Positions 51,812 through 61,557 of a stretch of DNA of 64,000 nucleotides are shown in pieces. Positions within the stretch are counted from its first letter, which is position 1. The number at the start of each line of letters is the position of its first letter. The translations under genes and the position numbers were made by a program. The DNA comes from Polaribacter atrinae (lineage in GTDB: Bacteria; Bacteroidota; Bacteroidia; Flavobacteriales; Flavobacteriaceae). The notes under the pieces are model-generated. The model was not told where the DNA came from, made no database searches, and was given only the letters and a program-made list of their open reading frames with translations. The DNA is taken from the NCBI RefSeq assembly GCF_038023995.1, contig NZ_CP150660.1, positions 184,501 through 248,500 of the forward strand, in the 5' to 3' direction.

Positions 51812-52714
51812 TTAGTTAACAGGAATTTTAATTTCGTATACTTTTCTACTTTTATTGTTTAGCTTGTTTTCTCTTAACCAAGGATTAAGAATTTTAAACT
51901 CTTTATAATTCATTCCGAATTTCTTAGCAAAATGGGTAATATTAGAAATTGCGGTATCTACTTTTATCGTTTTTGTTTTGGCTAAGGTGTAAAGGTCTTC
52001 GTTTTCAAACACAAAACCATATTTTTTAGGATTGCTAATTACTTCTTTTAAAGCTATAATTCTTAATACATATCTTTCGGTTTCATCTGGCAATTTAGCA
52101 TCGTAATAATTAGTTACTTCTTGCTCATCTAACCTTTTGCTAACGCCATAGTTTCCTGCATTATATGCAGCGGCAGCTAAAGTCCAAGAATTAAAACGTT
52201 TTTGAGATTTTTTTAAATACTCAGCAGCTACTTTTGTAGATTTTTCAATGTCGTAACGTTCATCTACATTGCTGTTTATTTCTAATCCATATTCTTTTCC
52301 TGTTGCTTTCATAAAATGCCACATACCTGCCGCACCTACATTAGATGTTTCATCTATAAAAGCACTTTCTGCCAAGGCTAAAAATTTAAAATCGTCTGGT
52401 AAACCATACTTTTTTAATAACGGCTCTAAAATAGGGAAGTATTTATTTGCTCTTTTTATAAGTAACAATCCATTAGATTGCCAATAAGTATTAACCAACA
52501 ACTCTCTTTCCATTCTTTCTTTAACATCTGGTATTTCTAAAGGAACTCTTTCTCCAGCAAGATTTAAATTGTTTGGTAGTTTTAATGCTTTTATTTTATA
52601 AGTTTCATGTGTACTCGTTTGAGGATCAATTTCATTTTTATGAATGCCATTATAAAATAAAAAAGTAACTATTAAGATGCTAAGTAATGAAAGGAAACGG
52701 AATGATTTATTCAT
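51812..52714 (-). CDS. lytic transglycosylase (MltD/Slt-like)
   Basis: 300 residues with an N-terminal membrane/signal helix. SLT domain about 105-220: ALAESAFIDE with the catalytic Glu, VGAAGMWHFMKATG, ERYDIEKSTKVAAEYLK and AAAAYNAGNYGV. A C-terminal segment (YTLAKTKTIKVDTAISN and FAKKFGMNYKEFKILNPWL) resembles a LysM-like region. It cleaves peptidoglycan to 1,6-anhydro products. Single gene convergent with YwbE. Confidence 0.92.
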   Translation of the reverse strand: MNKSFRFLSLLSILIVTFLFYNGIHKNEIDPQTSTHETYKIKALKLPNNLNLAGERVPLEIPDVKERMERELLVNTYWQSNGLLLIKRANKYFPILEPLLKKYGLPDDFKFLALAESAFIDETSNVGAAGMWHFMKATGKEYGLEINSNVDERYDIEKSTKVAAEYLKKSQKRFNSWTLAAAAYNAGNYGVSKRLDEQEVTNYYDAKLPDETERYVLRIIALKEVISNPKKYGFVFENEDLYTLAKTKTIKVDTAISNITHFAKKFGMNYKEFKILNPWLRENKLNNKSRKVYEIKIPVN

Positions 52715-52758
52715 GAGATTGCAATTTTTTAGGTATTAAATATAAGGAAACGGATATT

Positions 52759-53418
52759 TTAACTAGTTAAAACAGCGTTAATAATTTTAGTTAATTTCTT
52801 TGCTTTGGTGATAATCATAATATGGGTACCACCTTCAATTTCAATACAATTTTCTATATTTTTTATAGGAAATACATGGTCAGCTGTTCCATGGATATGC
52901 GTTATATTTTGTTTTTTTTCTGTTTGTTTCCATCTGATAATAGTACCAATAGACCAATTTAAATATAATTCAGTTCTAACAGAAAGGTACTTTTTATATA
53001 TATCTGCTCTCTTTTTTAAGGATTTGCCTAAAAAATATTGCGCATAATCTTCAAAATTAGAAACAACTTTTGTTGGGAAAAATTTATAAGCTTTTGTAAA
53101 TTTTACAAATTGAAACTTCTTTGGTAATTCTTTATGGTGCTTTACACTAGAAATGATAATTACTTTTCTAACATCTAGGTATTTACTCATTTCTTGTACC
53201 ATAATCCCGCCAAAAGAAACACCTACTAAAACAGGGTTTTCTTCTTTTATTTCTTCACTTAATCTCATAGCATAATTAGCGATAGACTCTTCTTGTGCTA
53301 CAGGTGTTATCCAATTTAAATAATGAATGTCATACCTATCTTTTGATAATTCTAAGTTTTCAAAAATTTCTGGTCCAGCTGCTAGACCAGGAACGAAGTA
53401 TATTGGAATCTTTTTCAT
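52759..53418 (-). CDS. alpha/beta hydrolase
   Basis: 219 residues. YFVPGLAAGPEIFENL at the start, nucleophile elbow LVGVSFGGIMVQEM, acid in HGTADHVFPI and His in EGGTHIMI: full triad. No signal peptide. Substrate unknown. About 30 bp downstream of mtaB and possibly co-transcribed. Confidence 0.88.
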   Translation of the reverse strand: MKKIPIYFVPGLAAGPEIFENLELSKDRYDIHYLNWITPVAQEESIANYAMRLSEEIKEENPVLVGVSFGGIMVQEMSKYLDVRKVIIISSVKHHKELPKKFQFVKFTKAYKFFPTKVVSNFEDYAQYFLGKSLKKRADIYKKYLSVRTELYLNWSIGTIIRWKQTEKKQNITHIHGTADHVFPIKNIENCIEIEGGTHIMIITKAKKLTKIINAVLTS

Positions 53419-53450
53419 ATCTATTTCTTTTTTGTTTCAGTAATTCTATT

Positions 53451-54785
53451 TTAAACTGTAACGCTACTATTTTCAAAATTAAATCTTACCAAACCATCTT
53501 CATCAATTTCTGTAAGTGTAATAGTGTGTAAAGTATTTACTAATTCAGGGTTCCAAGGTGTTTTAACTTTAACGTAATTTTCTGTAAAACCGTTTATAAA
53601 ACCTTCTTTATTTTCGTTTTCAAATAAAACAGTTACGGTATTTCCTAACTGACTTTCATAAAAAGCACGTCTTTTTTTAGCGGATAAACCACGAAGCATT
53701 TTACTACGTTTTGCTCTTACCTTTTTAGGGACTACACCTTCAAGATGCACAGCTTCTGTATTAGGTCTTTCAGAATAGGTGAAAACATGCAAATACGAAA
53801 TATCCATTTCGTTTAGATAGTTGTATGTTTCTAAAAATAGTTCATCTGTTTCACCAGGGAAACCAACAATAACATCTACACCAATACAAGCGTTAGGCAT
53901 TACTTCTTTAATTCTTGTAACTCTATTGGTATACGTATTGGTTAAATACCTACGTTTCATTTTTTTTAGCAATTCATCACTACCAGATTGTAGAGGAATA
54001 TGAAAATGAGGAACAAAAGAAGTCGATTTTGATACAAATTCTATCGTTTCATCTTTTAATAAATTAGGTTCTATAGATGAAATACGCAAACGATGTATGC
54101 CGTCTACTTTATCTAATTCTTTTACCAATTCTAAAAATGTATGTTCGTGCTTTTTGTTTCCAAATTCGCCTTTACCATAATCACCAATATTAACACCTGT
54201 TAAAACAATTTCTTTAATTCCTTTAGATGATATTTCTTTGGCATTTTCAATAACATTTTCTAAAGTATCACTTCTAGAAATACCACGTGCTAGCGGTATT
54301 GTACAATAGGTACATTTATAGTCGCATCCATCTTGTACTTTTAGAAAAGCACGAGTTCTGTCTCCAATAGAATAAGACCCCACATAAAAATCAGCATCAG
54401 AAATTTCACAAGAGTGAACTTCACCAACATTATTTTTAGTTAAATCGTTGATGTAACTGGTAACATTAAACTTTTCGGTAGCGCCTAAGACCAAGTCTAC
54501 CCCATCTACAGCAGCCAATTCTTCTGGTTTTAACTGTGCATAACAACCAACTGCTATTAAAAATGCGTCATCGTTTTTCTTTAAAGCATTTTTTACAATG
54601 GTTTTAAAGCGTTTATCTGCATTATCTGTAACAGAACAGGTATTTATAACATACACATCTGCTGCTTCTTCAAAATCTACACGTTCAAAGCCCTCACTCA
54701 CAAAGTTACGAGCAATAGTAGACGTTTCTGAAAAATTTAATTTGCATCCTAAAGTGTAAAAGGCAACTTTTTTATCTGCATTCAT
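53451..54785 (-). CDS. mtaB: tRNA t6A37 methylthiotransferase
   Basis: 444 residues. N-terminal UPF0004 domain with three Cys (TLGCKLN, NTCSVT, GCYAQ), radical SAM motif DGCDYKCTYCTIPLARG (CxxxCxxC), and a C-terminal TRAM domain from about 375. Converts t6A to ms2t6A at position 37 of tRNAs. Assignment to MtaB rather than MiaB or RimO rests on TLGCKLNFSET and general similarity. Confidence 0.93.
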   Translation of the reverse strand: MNADKKVAFYTLGCKLNFSETSTIARNFVSEGFERVDFEEAADVYVINTCSVTDNADKRFKTIVKNALKKNDDAFLIAVGCYAQLKPEELAAVDGVDLVLGATEKFNVTSYINDLTKNNVGEVHSCEISDADFYVGSYSIGDRTRAFLKVQDGCDYKCTYCTIPLARGISRSDTLENVIENAKEISSKGIKEIVLTGVNIGDYGKGEFGNKKHEHTFLELVKELDKVDGIHRLRISSIEPNLLKDETIEFVSKSTSFVPHFHIPLQSGSDELLKKMKRRYLTNTYTNRVTRIKEVMPNACIGVDVIVGFPGETDELFLETYNYLNEMDISYLHVFTYSERPNTEAVHLEGVVPKKVRAKRSKMLRGLSAKKRRAFYESQLGNTVTVLFENENKEGFINGFTENYVKVKTPWNPELVNTLHTITLTEIDEDGLVRFNFENSSVTV

Positions 54786-54905
54786 TCTAATAAGTTTGTT
54801 TAACTAAAAAACAAAACTTTAAAAAAGGATTTATTTCTTAAAGTTCAAATTGTATATTTACAAATACTGTACAAAACAGTTTACAAGAGCAAAAGTACGA
54901 TATTA

Positions 54906-55403
54906 TTGATGATTTTTGAAACGGAAAGGTTAATTATTAGAAGACTAGTTTTGGCGGATTTAGCTATGTTTCATGAGCTAGAGAGCAACCCTAATGTTTT
55001 AAAATATGCAATAGGAACTCCAAAGACCTATATTGAAAATGAAAATGAGTTAAAAACATTAATATTAAAATATAATGATCCAAAAAATGATTTTTGGATA
55101 CTTGCGATCACCAACAAAACAGACCAACAATTTATAGGTACAGTAGCGTTGGTAAAAGATAATTTAGAAGATGAAATTGGTTATCGTTTTTTAGAAAATT
55201 TTTGGAACCTTGGTTATGGTTCTGAAGTTTGCTTCGGATTAATCTCGTATTGTAAGCAAATTAAAATTAAAAGTATTATTGCTTATGTAGTAGATGAAAA
55301 CAAAGCATCTGTAATCATTTTAGAAAAAAATAACTTTACGATTGTTGATGAATTTATAAATGATGAAGGCTTATCGGAAACAAAATACGAATTGTATTTA
55401 TGA
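54906..55403 (+). CDS. GNAT acetyltransferase, RimJ/RimL-like
   Basis: 165 residues. FETERLIIRRL start, then FIGTVALV, IGYRFLENFWNLGYGSEVCF (acetyl-CoA site) and VVDENKASVIILEKNNF: the acetyltransferase_3 subgroup. Many members acetylate ribosomal protein N-termini or small molecules. Single gene between divergent and convergent neighbours. Confidence 0.88.
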   Translation: MMIFETERLIIRRLVLADLAMFHELESNPNVLKYAIGTPKTYIENENELKTLILKYNDPKNDFWILAITNKTDQQFIGTVALVKDNLEDEIGYRFLENFWNLGYGSEVCFGLISYCKQIKIKSIIAYVVDENKASVIILEKNNFTIVDEFINDEGLSETKYELYL

Positions 55404-55429
55404 TTAAAGATTATTGAATTTCGATTTAT

Positions 55430-55453
55430 AAAGCAACCTATGGTAGTTGTTTT
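55430..55453. terminator. weak hairpin between convergent genes
   Basis: AAAGCAAC (55430-55437) can pair with GTTGTTTT (55446-55453) including a G-T pair, between the ends at 55403 and 55456. A weak but well-placed terminator candidate. Confidence 0.4.
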
Positions 55454-55455
55454 GA

Positions 55456-56598
55456 TTAATATAACTTTTCTTTTATTTTAGCTTTTAATTTTTCAGATAC
55501 ATTTGTAGGGAATGGCTTGTCTCCGTGTAAAATGTCAACCATTAAATCGCTAAAATGTTGCCCATATTTTTTTAGCATATAATTTCTAACCGGGTTGTTA
55601 TTGTAAAAGAATTTAGATAAAGTGCCACCAGAGTGTAATTCTGGGAGTAACTTTATATTTAGTTTTTCTAAGTACAATTGTTCTGCTAAATTTTTATTTA
55701 AGTTGCTTTCAATAAGTGCTTCTGCAACATACTTTCCGCTTAGAATAGCGTTTGAAATTCCTTCTGCAGTTATTGGTTCTGCAAAACCAGCTGCGTCTCC
55801 AATTAAAAAAACATTATTTTTAACAAAACCATCCGTTCTTGGAGCAATTGGTATTTTAAAACCGTGTGCATCTTCTTTTATTACTTCATTAATGCCAAGA
55901 GTTTTTAAATATTTTTTGTAATAATCTTTTAAATTTATTTTACCTTTTTTAGTGGTTAATACGCCTAGTGATAAGTGATTTTTCTTAGGGAAACTCCATG
56001 CATATCCGTAAGGAACAGCATCAATATCAAAACGTACACTTGTAGATAATCGTTTAAAATCTTCTTCAGAAACTTCTACCTCGTATTCTAAAGCAGGTAT
56101 CAGTTTTCTCGTATCTTCTTTCCAACCAGCCATTTTTGCTGTCGGACTTAAAACACCGTCTGCTGCAATTATAAAATTGGCTGTTATTTCTCCTTGGCTT
56201 GTGTGTAATACCGATTTATCAATTAAAAAATCAATACTTTTTAATGTATGGTTTTCTAATAATGTAACGCCAAATTCTTTTGCTTTCTCTACAATTAAAT
56301 TATCAAAAGCATCTCTCATAATCATTGTTATGATTGGTTTTTCTTTAGAAGATTGATAATAAATTTTACCATTATTAAAATAACTATCAACAGCAAAAAA
56401 TTCACTTTCAATGACTTCATCAATCTCAAAAGGCATATTTTTTCGTCCTCTATTAACAAAACCACCACCACAAGTTTTATAACGTGGTAAAGTTTCTTTT
56501 TCTATTATAACGGTAGAAATACCTTGCTTACCAAGATAAAAAGCTGTTGAAGCACCAGAAGGCCCACTTCCAATAATAGCTACACCAAAATGTTTCAT
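55456..56598 (-). CDS. geranylgeranyl reductase family FAD oxidoreductase
   Basis: 380 residues. FAD motifs: IIGSGPSGASTAFYLGKQG at the N-terminus and FLIGDAAGFAEPITAEGI near residue 270; PYGYAWSFPKKNHLSLG is the family's YxWxFP-like motif. Relatives reduce isoprenoid chains of lipids or quinones, or act as flavin monooxygenases. Substrate not readable. Possibly lipid or menaquinone related. Confidence 0.88.
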   Translation of the reverse strand: MKHFGVAIIGSGPSGASTAFYLGKQGISTVIIEKETLPRYKTCGGGFVNRGRKNMPFEIDEVIESEFFAVDSYFNNGKIYYQSSKEKPIITMIMRDAFDNLIVEKAKEFGVTLLENHTLKSIDFLIDKSVLHTSQGEITANFIIAADGVLSPTAKMAGWKEDTRKLIPALEYEVEVSEEDFKRLSTSVRFDIDAVPYGYAWSFPKKNHLSLGVLTTKKGKINLKDYYKKYLKTLGINEVIKEDAHGFKIPIAPRTDGFVKNNVFLIGDAAGFAEPITAEGISNAILSGKYVAEALIESNLNKNLAEQLYLEKLNIKLLPELHSGGTLSKFFYNNNPVRNYMLKKYGQHFSDLMVDILHGDKPFPTNVSEKLKAKIKEKLY

Positions 56599-56640
56599 TG
56601 AATTAGAAAATTTAATTTTAAAATACGAATATAGAAAATC

Positions 56641-57648
56641 TTACCAGTTAATTTTTGCCATAATAGCAAAATGATCTGAGTGCTTTTCTGAAAAAGTAGA
56701 AAATTTGTTACTAATTGCGTCTTTGTCTGTTAATATGAAATCTATTCTCATTGGAAACCAGTAATTATAGGTTTTACCAAAACCTTTACCAGACTCGATA
56801 TAGGTATCCTTTTTATTTTTTGCTATTTTGTTATATACCCAAGAGTAGCTTGTGTTATTAAAATCTCCACAAACAATTTTTTTTCCTTTCCATTGCTGTT
56901 CATGCGCTAAAAATTGAACAGTTTGTTCGGCTTGTTCTTTAAAGGAGCTTGAAACTCTTTCTATTAATTTTTCAGAATTTTCTTCTCCAAAATTTTCTTC
57001 ATTTGGTTTTATTCTTAAAGATTCTAGATGAATATTATAAATTCTGATGGTATCCTTTTCTTTTAATATATCAGCAAAAATAATATTATTTCCGGTGCTT
57101 TTTAAATCTAAAGATCCAGAATTAATAATCTTGTATTTAGAATAAATAGCCATTCCGTATTTTTTACTTTTAGGGCGAAGTTTTACGTATTTATATGGAA
57201 ATGAGAATTTGTTTTTATTCGTTAGATAGTATTCTTGTATGCTAATAACATCTGGGTCTTTTAGAGCTATAAATTCGTACCCATCTTGTTCTTTAGAGCC
57301 TTTTTTCTTATGAAAAAGATCGAAACTTTTTACATTATAACTCATCACTTTTAAATCGTTATTAAAAGAAGAGTTGTTGCTAGAGATTTTGAAAAAAGGT
57401 GAGGAAAAGAAGACGCCTATAATAAAAACAGTAACGGATAGTAAAAATTGTTTTTTCATTTTAATTAACCAGTAAATAGCAAAAAGCAAGTTAATTATCA
57501 TTAGAAAAGGTACAAAAAGACTTAAAATTGCAACAAAGGGTATGGTAGCAGGAGATATAAAATGCAGCACATAAGATAGCAATAATAAGGTTGCTAATAT
57601 TGAGTTTATAAAATATAGAACCTTATCTATGGGGGACAAATTTTTCAT
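56641..57648 (-). CDS. membrane endonuclease/exonuclease/phosphatase family protein
   Basis: 335 residues. Three N-terminal membrane helices (about 10-90), then an EEP domain: VMSYNVKSFD, ISIQEYY (metal Glu), YNIHLES, VCGDFNNTSYS and the closing HSDHFAI (catalytic His). The phosphatase domain would face outside the cytoplasmic membrane. Follows the rhomboid gene by 4 bp, a common flavobacterial arrangement. Confidence 0.9.
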   Translation of the reverse strand: MKNLSPIDKVLYFINSILATLLLLSYVLHFISPATIPFVAILSLFVPFLMIINLLFAIYWLIKMKKQFLLSVTVFIIGVFFSSPFFKISSNNSSFNNDLKVMSYNVKSFDLFHKKKGSKEQDGYEFIALKDPDVISIQEYYLTNKNKFSFPYKYVKLRPKSKKYGMAIYSKYKIINSGSLDLKSTGNNIIFADILKEKDTIRIYNIHLESLRIKPNEENFGEENSEKLIERVSSSFKEQAEQTVQFLAHEQQWKGKKIVCGDFNNTSYSWVYNKIAKNKKDTYIESGKGFGKTYNYWFPMRIDFILTDKDAISNKFSTFSEKHSDHFAIMAKINW

Positions 57649-57652
57649 ACGA

Positions 57653-58504
57653 TTATCTTCCTTGTTTAAATAAAAACTCTTTTTCTTCTTTAGTTAAGGT
57701 GTCATAACCAGATTTGCTAATCTTGTCTAAAATAGCATCAATTTGTTGTTGATTTAAAGAATTATCTTTATTTGTTTTAACCGTTTTTTTAGGTGATTTG
57801 TAAACGGTTTTTAATGGTTTCTTTTTCGTTGAAAATAGATTTGCTAATTTATCGAATATTTTTATTTCTTTATTGGCTGCCCCATTAACATATAAAAAGC
57901 CAAATAAGGCGCCGCCTAAATGTGCAAAATGTCCACCAGCATTTCCGCCAGATAGCGCTAAAATATCTAAACCTACCCAAATAGCTCCTAAATACCATAG
58001 CTTAACAAAGCCAATAAAACGTATTTTTAATTGATAGTTTGGTATGTACGTGGTAATACCTATAAAAATGGCAGAAATACCTGCGGAAGCACCTACCAAA
58101 ATAGAGGATTGATTTTGAAATAATGGAAAGTAATTATGGCTTAGTATAAACAAAGCTCCACCCAAAATAGTACCTAATAAATAGAACGTTAATAATTGTT
58201 TTTGTGTAAAATATTCTATAAATAAATTACCTACAAAATATAAGGTTATTAGGTTTAAAAGAATGTGTAGAAAGTCTGCATGTAAAAAACCATAGGTAAT
58301 AATTGTCCAAGGTTTGGTTAATAAAGATGTAAAATTATCATCTAAAGAAAACCATGTTACCACCCAATTTATTTCTCCTTTATACAAGTCTTGAAAAACA
58401 GATGTTAATAAGGTAAATATAAAGATGGCAATATTTATGTAGATCAATTTTTCTACAATATTTCCACTTTTATAGCGGTCTTTTATGTCGTCTATAAACC
58501 CCAT
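57653..58504 (-). CDS. rhomboid intramembrane serine protease (second of pair)
   Basis: 283 residues, six membrane helices. Catalytic Ser in LVGASAGISAIF, His in HFAHLGGALFGF, HILLNLITLYFVG in helix 2. A basic cytoplasmic tail ends with QIDAILDKISKSGYDTLTKE and EEKEFLFKQGR, a motif shared by many Bacteroidota rhomboids. Its ATG overlaps the stop of the first rhomboid gene by one base. Confidence 0.93.
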   Translation of the reverse strand: MGFIDDIKDRYKSGNIVEKLIYINIAIFIFTLLTSVFQDLYKGEINWVVTWFSLDDNFTSLLTKPWTIITYGFLHADFLHILLNLITLYFVGNLFIEYFTQKQLLTFYLLGTILGGALFILSHNYFPLFQNQSSILVGASAGISAIFIGITTYIPNYQLKIRFIGFVKLWYLGAIWVGLDILALSGGNAGGHFAHLGGALFGFLYVNGAANKEIKIFDKLANLFSTKKKPLKTVYKSPKKTVKTNKDNSLNQQQIDAILDKISKSGYDTLTKEEKEFLFKQGR

Positions 58505-59238
58505 TAATATGTTTTAAATTCATTTTTTTTCCAATACCAAGCAATAATAAAACCTATTAAAGCACCACCAACGTGTGCAAAATGAGCAATGTTACCTATA
58601 GAGTATTTAGTCATTCCAAAGAATAAATCTCCCAAAATCATTACCGGTATAAAGTACTTTGCAGCAATAGGAACAGGAAAAAATATCAAAGCTAATTTCG
58701 CATCTTTAAAATAAAGACCAAAAGCTACTAAAACACCATATACAGCTCCAGAGGCTCCAACTGCAGGAGTATTGTATAAAGAGGTTATTTGATTAAATTG
58801 ATCTTGCGAAATAGCCCCTATAACTCGAGCATCATTGGTGCTCCCTGATTTTAATATAGATAGAACTTCAGAATTATTTAAACCTGCATCTATAAAGAGT
58901 TCATAGATGCCGTTAAATTGATAATAATTGACTAATGTGTAAATAATTCCGGCTCCAATTCCTGCGGAAAAATAGAAAAATATAAACTTCTTTTTCCCCC
59001 ATATTTGTTCTAAAGGTGTACCAAAAGCCCATAGACCATACATGTTAAATAAAATATGACTAAAACCACCATGCATAAACATGTGCGTTATGTATTGCCA
59101 AATTCCGAAATGTTCATTTTTAGGAAAATGTAAAGCCAAAATATTTGTAAAATCTAATTTTAAAAGTTGTGGTGCAACAAATAAAATTACATTTATAATA
59201 ATTAAATGTTTTATGGCATCTGTAAGTTTAGTATTCAT
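58504..59238 (-). CDS. rhomboid intramembrane serine protease (first of pair)
   Basis: 244 residues, about six helices. Ser in VGASGAVYGVLVAFG, His in IAHFAHVGGALIGFI, and FSHILFNMYGLWAFG in helix 2. No long tail. A long soluble loop (about 105-150, FIDAGLNNSEVLSILKSGST) sits between helices. Tandem with the gene at 57653 and two bases downstream of mutL. Confidence 0.93.
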   Translation of the reverse strand: MNTKLTDAIKHLIIINVILFVAPQLLKLDFTNILALHFPKNEHFGIWQYITHMFMHGGFSHILFNMYGLWAFGTPLEQIWGKKKFIFFYFSAGIGAGIIYTLVNYYQFNGIYELFIDAGLNNSEVLSILKSGSTNDARVIGAISQDQFNQITSLYNTPAVGASGAVYGVLVAFGLYFKDAKLALIFFPVPIAAKYFIPVMILGDLFFGMTKYSIGNIAHFAHVGGALIGFIIAWYWKKNEFKTY

Positions 59239-59240
59239 TT

Positions 59241-61058
59241 TTAACTGTTAAATAGATTGTCTATTTCGTTTAATGTTAATGTTTTAAAAGTTGGTTTTCC
59301 AAAAGGAGAAACATTAGGCTCTTTACAAGAAAATAAATCATTTACTAGTCCTTCTTGTTCTCTTTCAGAAAGTTGTGTACCTGTTTTTATAGATAATGTT
59401 TTTGCAAATGATTTTGCCATTACATCAAAATGACTATAATTAGCATCTGGTACTTCTAAATCGATATCACTTAATAACTCTTCTAATATAATAGTTATTT
59501 TACTCTCTGTAACAGAAACCGGAATTCCTTTTATAGTAACACTGTCTTTGGTAAATTCATCAAAAGAAAAACCTGCATTTTCTAATTCGGTTTTAATTGT
59601 ATAAATCATTTCTATTTCTGCAGATGTATAAGAGATCTTAACCGGAAATAATAATTGTTGGCTATTGGCTTCTTTTACAGTAATACTTTCTAGAAAATCT
59701 TCGTATAAAATACGTTGATGTGCTAAGGATTGATTGATTAAAACCACTCCAGATTTTATAGAACTCAATAAATATTTTCGTTGAATTTGAAATGTTTTTT
59801 GTGTTTTTATTTCTTGCTGATTGTCAAATAATTCAGACTGTTTTTCTTCTTCAGTATCTGCCACAGAAGTATATAAAGATTCCCAACTTTCTGTTTTTGG
59901 TTCTTCTCTTTTAAATGGCGTATGAATTTCTTTATTTGCTTCTTCTTTAAACGGATTAAAGTCTGGATCAACAGAGATTCTAGGAGTAGCTGTAGATTTT
60001 GGTTTTGAATTAAAATGATACGGAGTATCTAAATTTGCATCTCTATTAAAATCTAAAACTGGTGCTACGTTGTATTGCCCTAAACTATGTTTTACCGTGG
60101 CTCTTAACATGGCATACAATGCTTTTTCATTATCAAACTTTATTTCCGTTTTTGTAGGATGAATGTTAATGTCAATTGTATTTGCAGGCACGGTTAAATA
60201 TAAAAAATAGGAGGGATGCGAACCTTGTTCTAATAATCCATCAAAAGCATTTACAACTGCATGATTTAAGTATGAACTTTTTATAAAACGATCATTTACA
60301 AAAAAGAATTGTTCTCCTCTTTTTCTTTTAGAGAATTCTGGTTTTGCAACAAAACCTTCGATACCTACAATATCTGTTTGCTCGTTTATAGGAACTAACT
60401 TTTCATTCATTTTAGTGCCAAAAACACTAACAATTCGTTTTCTTAAATTACTGCTTTTTAAATGATATACTTCATTATCATTATGATGCATTAAAAAAGC
60501 AATATTTGGATGCGCTAAAGCAACTCTTTGAAATTCATCTATAATATGACGGGTTTCAACAGTATCCGATTTTAAAAAATTTCTTCTTGCAGGAATGTTG
60601 TAAAACAAGTTCTTTACAGCAATACTGGTTCCTTTACTGGTAGAAATAAAATCTTGTGATACAATTTTACTTCCTTCAATTTTTATGCAAGTACCTAATT
60701 CTTCGCTGTCTTGTTTTGTTTTTAATTCTACATGGGCAATGGCAGCAATAGATGCTAAAGCTTCTCCTCTAAAACCTTTTGTGTTTAGGTTAAATAAGTC
60801 TTCTGCTTTTTGTATTTTAGAAGTTGCATGACGCTCAAAACTCATTCTAGCGTCTGTAGTGCTCATTCCTTTTCCGTTATCAATTACTTGAATTAACGTT
60901 TTACCAGCATCTTTTAATAAAAGTTTTATATTAGTTGATCCAGCATCTATGGCGTTTTCTAGCAATTCTTTTACAACAGAAGCAGGGCGTTGAACGACTT
61001 CTCCTGCAGCAATTTGATTCGCAACATGATCTGGTAATAATTGAATAATATCCGACAT
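59241..61058 (-). CDS. mutL: DNA mismatch repair protein MutL
   Basis: 605 residues. GHKL ATPase: VVKELLENAIDAG (motif I), IDNGKGM (II), TKGFRGEALASI (III) and TSKGTSIAVKNLFYNIPAR. Linker about 330-415, C-terminal dimer domain with a QEGLVNDLFSCKEPN-type motif. The DQHAAHERI-type loop is replaced by NQSLAHQRILYEDF, and I see no DQHA(X)2E(X)4E endonuclease motif in it, so nicking activity is uncertain. Its ATG overlaps the stop of the upstream small gene. Confidence 0.93.
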   Translation of the reverse strand: MSDIIQLLPDHVANQIAAGEVVQRPASVVKELLENAIDAGSTNIKLLLKDAGKTLIQVIDNGKGMSTTDARMSFERHATSKIQKAEDLFNLNTKGFRGEALASIAAIAHVELKTKQDSEELGTCIKIEGSKIVSQDFISTSKGTSIAVKNLFYNIPARRNFLKSDTVETRHIIDEFQRVALAHPNIAFLMHHNDNEVYHLKSSNLRKRIVSVFGTKMNEKLVPINEQTDIVGIEGFVAKPEFSKRKRGEQFFFVNDRFIKSSYLNHAVVNAFDGLLEQGSHPSYFLYLTVPANTIDINIHPTKTEIKFDNEKALYAMLRATVKHSLGQYNVAPVLDFNRDANLDTPYHFNSKPKSTATPRISVDPDFNPFKEEANKEIHTPFKREEPKTESWESLYTSVADTEEEKQSELFDNQQEIKTQKTFQIQRKYLLSSIKSGVVLINQSLAHQRILYEDFLESITVKEANSQQLLFPVKISYTSAEIEMIYTIKTELENAGFSFDEFTKDSVTIKGIPVSVTESKITIILEELLSDIDLEVPDANYSHFDVMAKSFAKTLSIKTGTQLSEREQEGLVNDLFSCKEPNVSPFGKPTFKTLTLNEIDNLFNS

Positions 61059-61333
61059 TAATTTTTATTGAAAATAGATAAATCGAAATCTATGATGTAC
61101 AAAAAGATAAGCACCAAAATTGCGATGATAATAAAAAGTGTTTTGTTTACGCTTTTGTCTGAGTTTTTTAAATCATCAAAAGCATCACTAAATTTACCTT
61201 TAATTCCTTTGTTTTTACCAGTTGTTGTTCTAAACTGGTCTAATTTATGTTCAATTTTAAAAGGACTTCCTTCTCCTTTGTAGAAGCGAGGTTGGTAATC
61301 AAATTTCTTATTAGTACGTTTTAAAAATCCCAT
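61058..61333 (-). CDS. small single-helix membrane protein upstream of mutL
   Basis: 91 residues. Basic N-terminal half (FLKRTNKKFDYQPRFYKGEG) and a C-terminal membrane helix (TLFIIIAILVLIFLYIIDFD). No family function known. I believe it has been labelled riboflavin synthase beta subunit in databases by its neighbour ribH, but shares nothing with that enzyme. Translationally coupled to mutL. Confidence 0.8.
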   Translation of the reverse strand: MGFLKRTNKKFDYQPRFYKGEGSPFKIEHKLDQFRTTTGKNKGIKGKFSDAFDDLKNSDKSVNKTLFIIIAILVLIFLYIIDFDLSIFNKN

Positions 61334-61401
61334 AGTTTTAGTATTATTGGTTTATAATTGCTTGAATAAATCAAGGATTATACCAACTTATATAAGTATT
61401 T

Positions 61402-61432
61402 CAAATTTACAGAATTAAAAGGAATTCTTCAA
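61402..61432 (-). promoter_or_regulatory. candidate promoter of the mutL operon
   Basis: Minus-strand TAAATTTG at 61409-61402 with TTG at 61432-61430, spacer 20 bp, about 70 bp before the ATG at 61333. Confidence 0.5.
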
Positions 61433-61517
61433 ACAAAGATGTTAAAAGAGTTCTTAATTTTTCTCACTTAGTTTTTTAAAATTATGTGGATAAAACTTTA
61501 GGAAAAATTAAAGAATA

Positions 61518-61544
61518 CCTACAAGGTTAGAAAAACCTTGTAGG
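61518..61544. repeat. palindrome CCTACAAGGTT...AACCTTGTAGG
   Basis: Perfect 11-bp arms (61518-61528 with 61534-61544) with a 5-base loop, downstream of ribH. This palindrome is one I know as a recurrent intergenic element of flavobacterial genomes; it may also terminate ribH transcripts. Confidence 0.8.
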
Positions 61545-61557
61545 AAAATGGTTATCA

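Noticed and set aside
61058..61333. Riboflavin synthase beta subunit
   Set aside because: 91 residues with one membrane helix and no similarity to lumazine synthase; ribH is the separate gene at 61558-62064.
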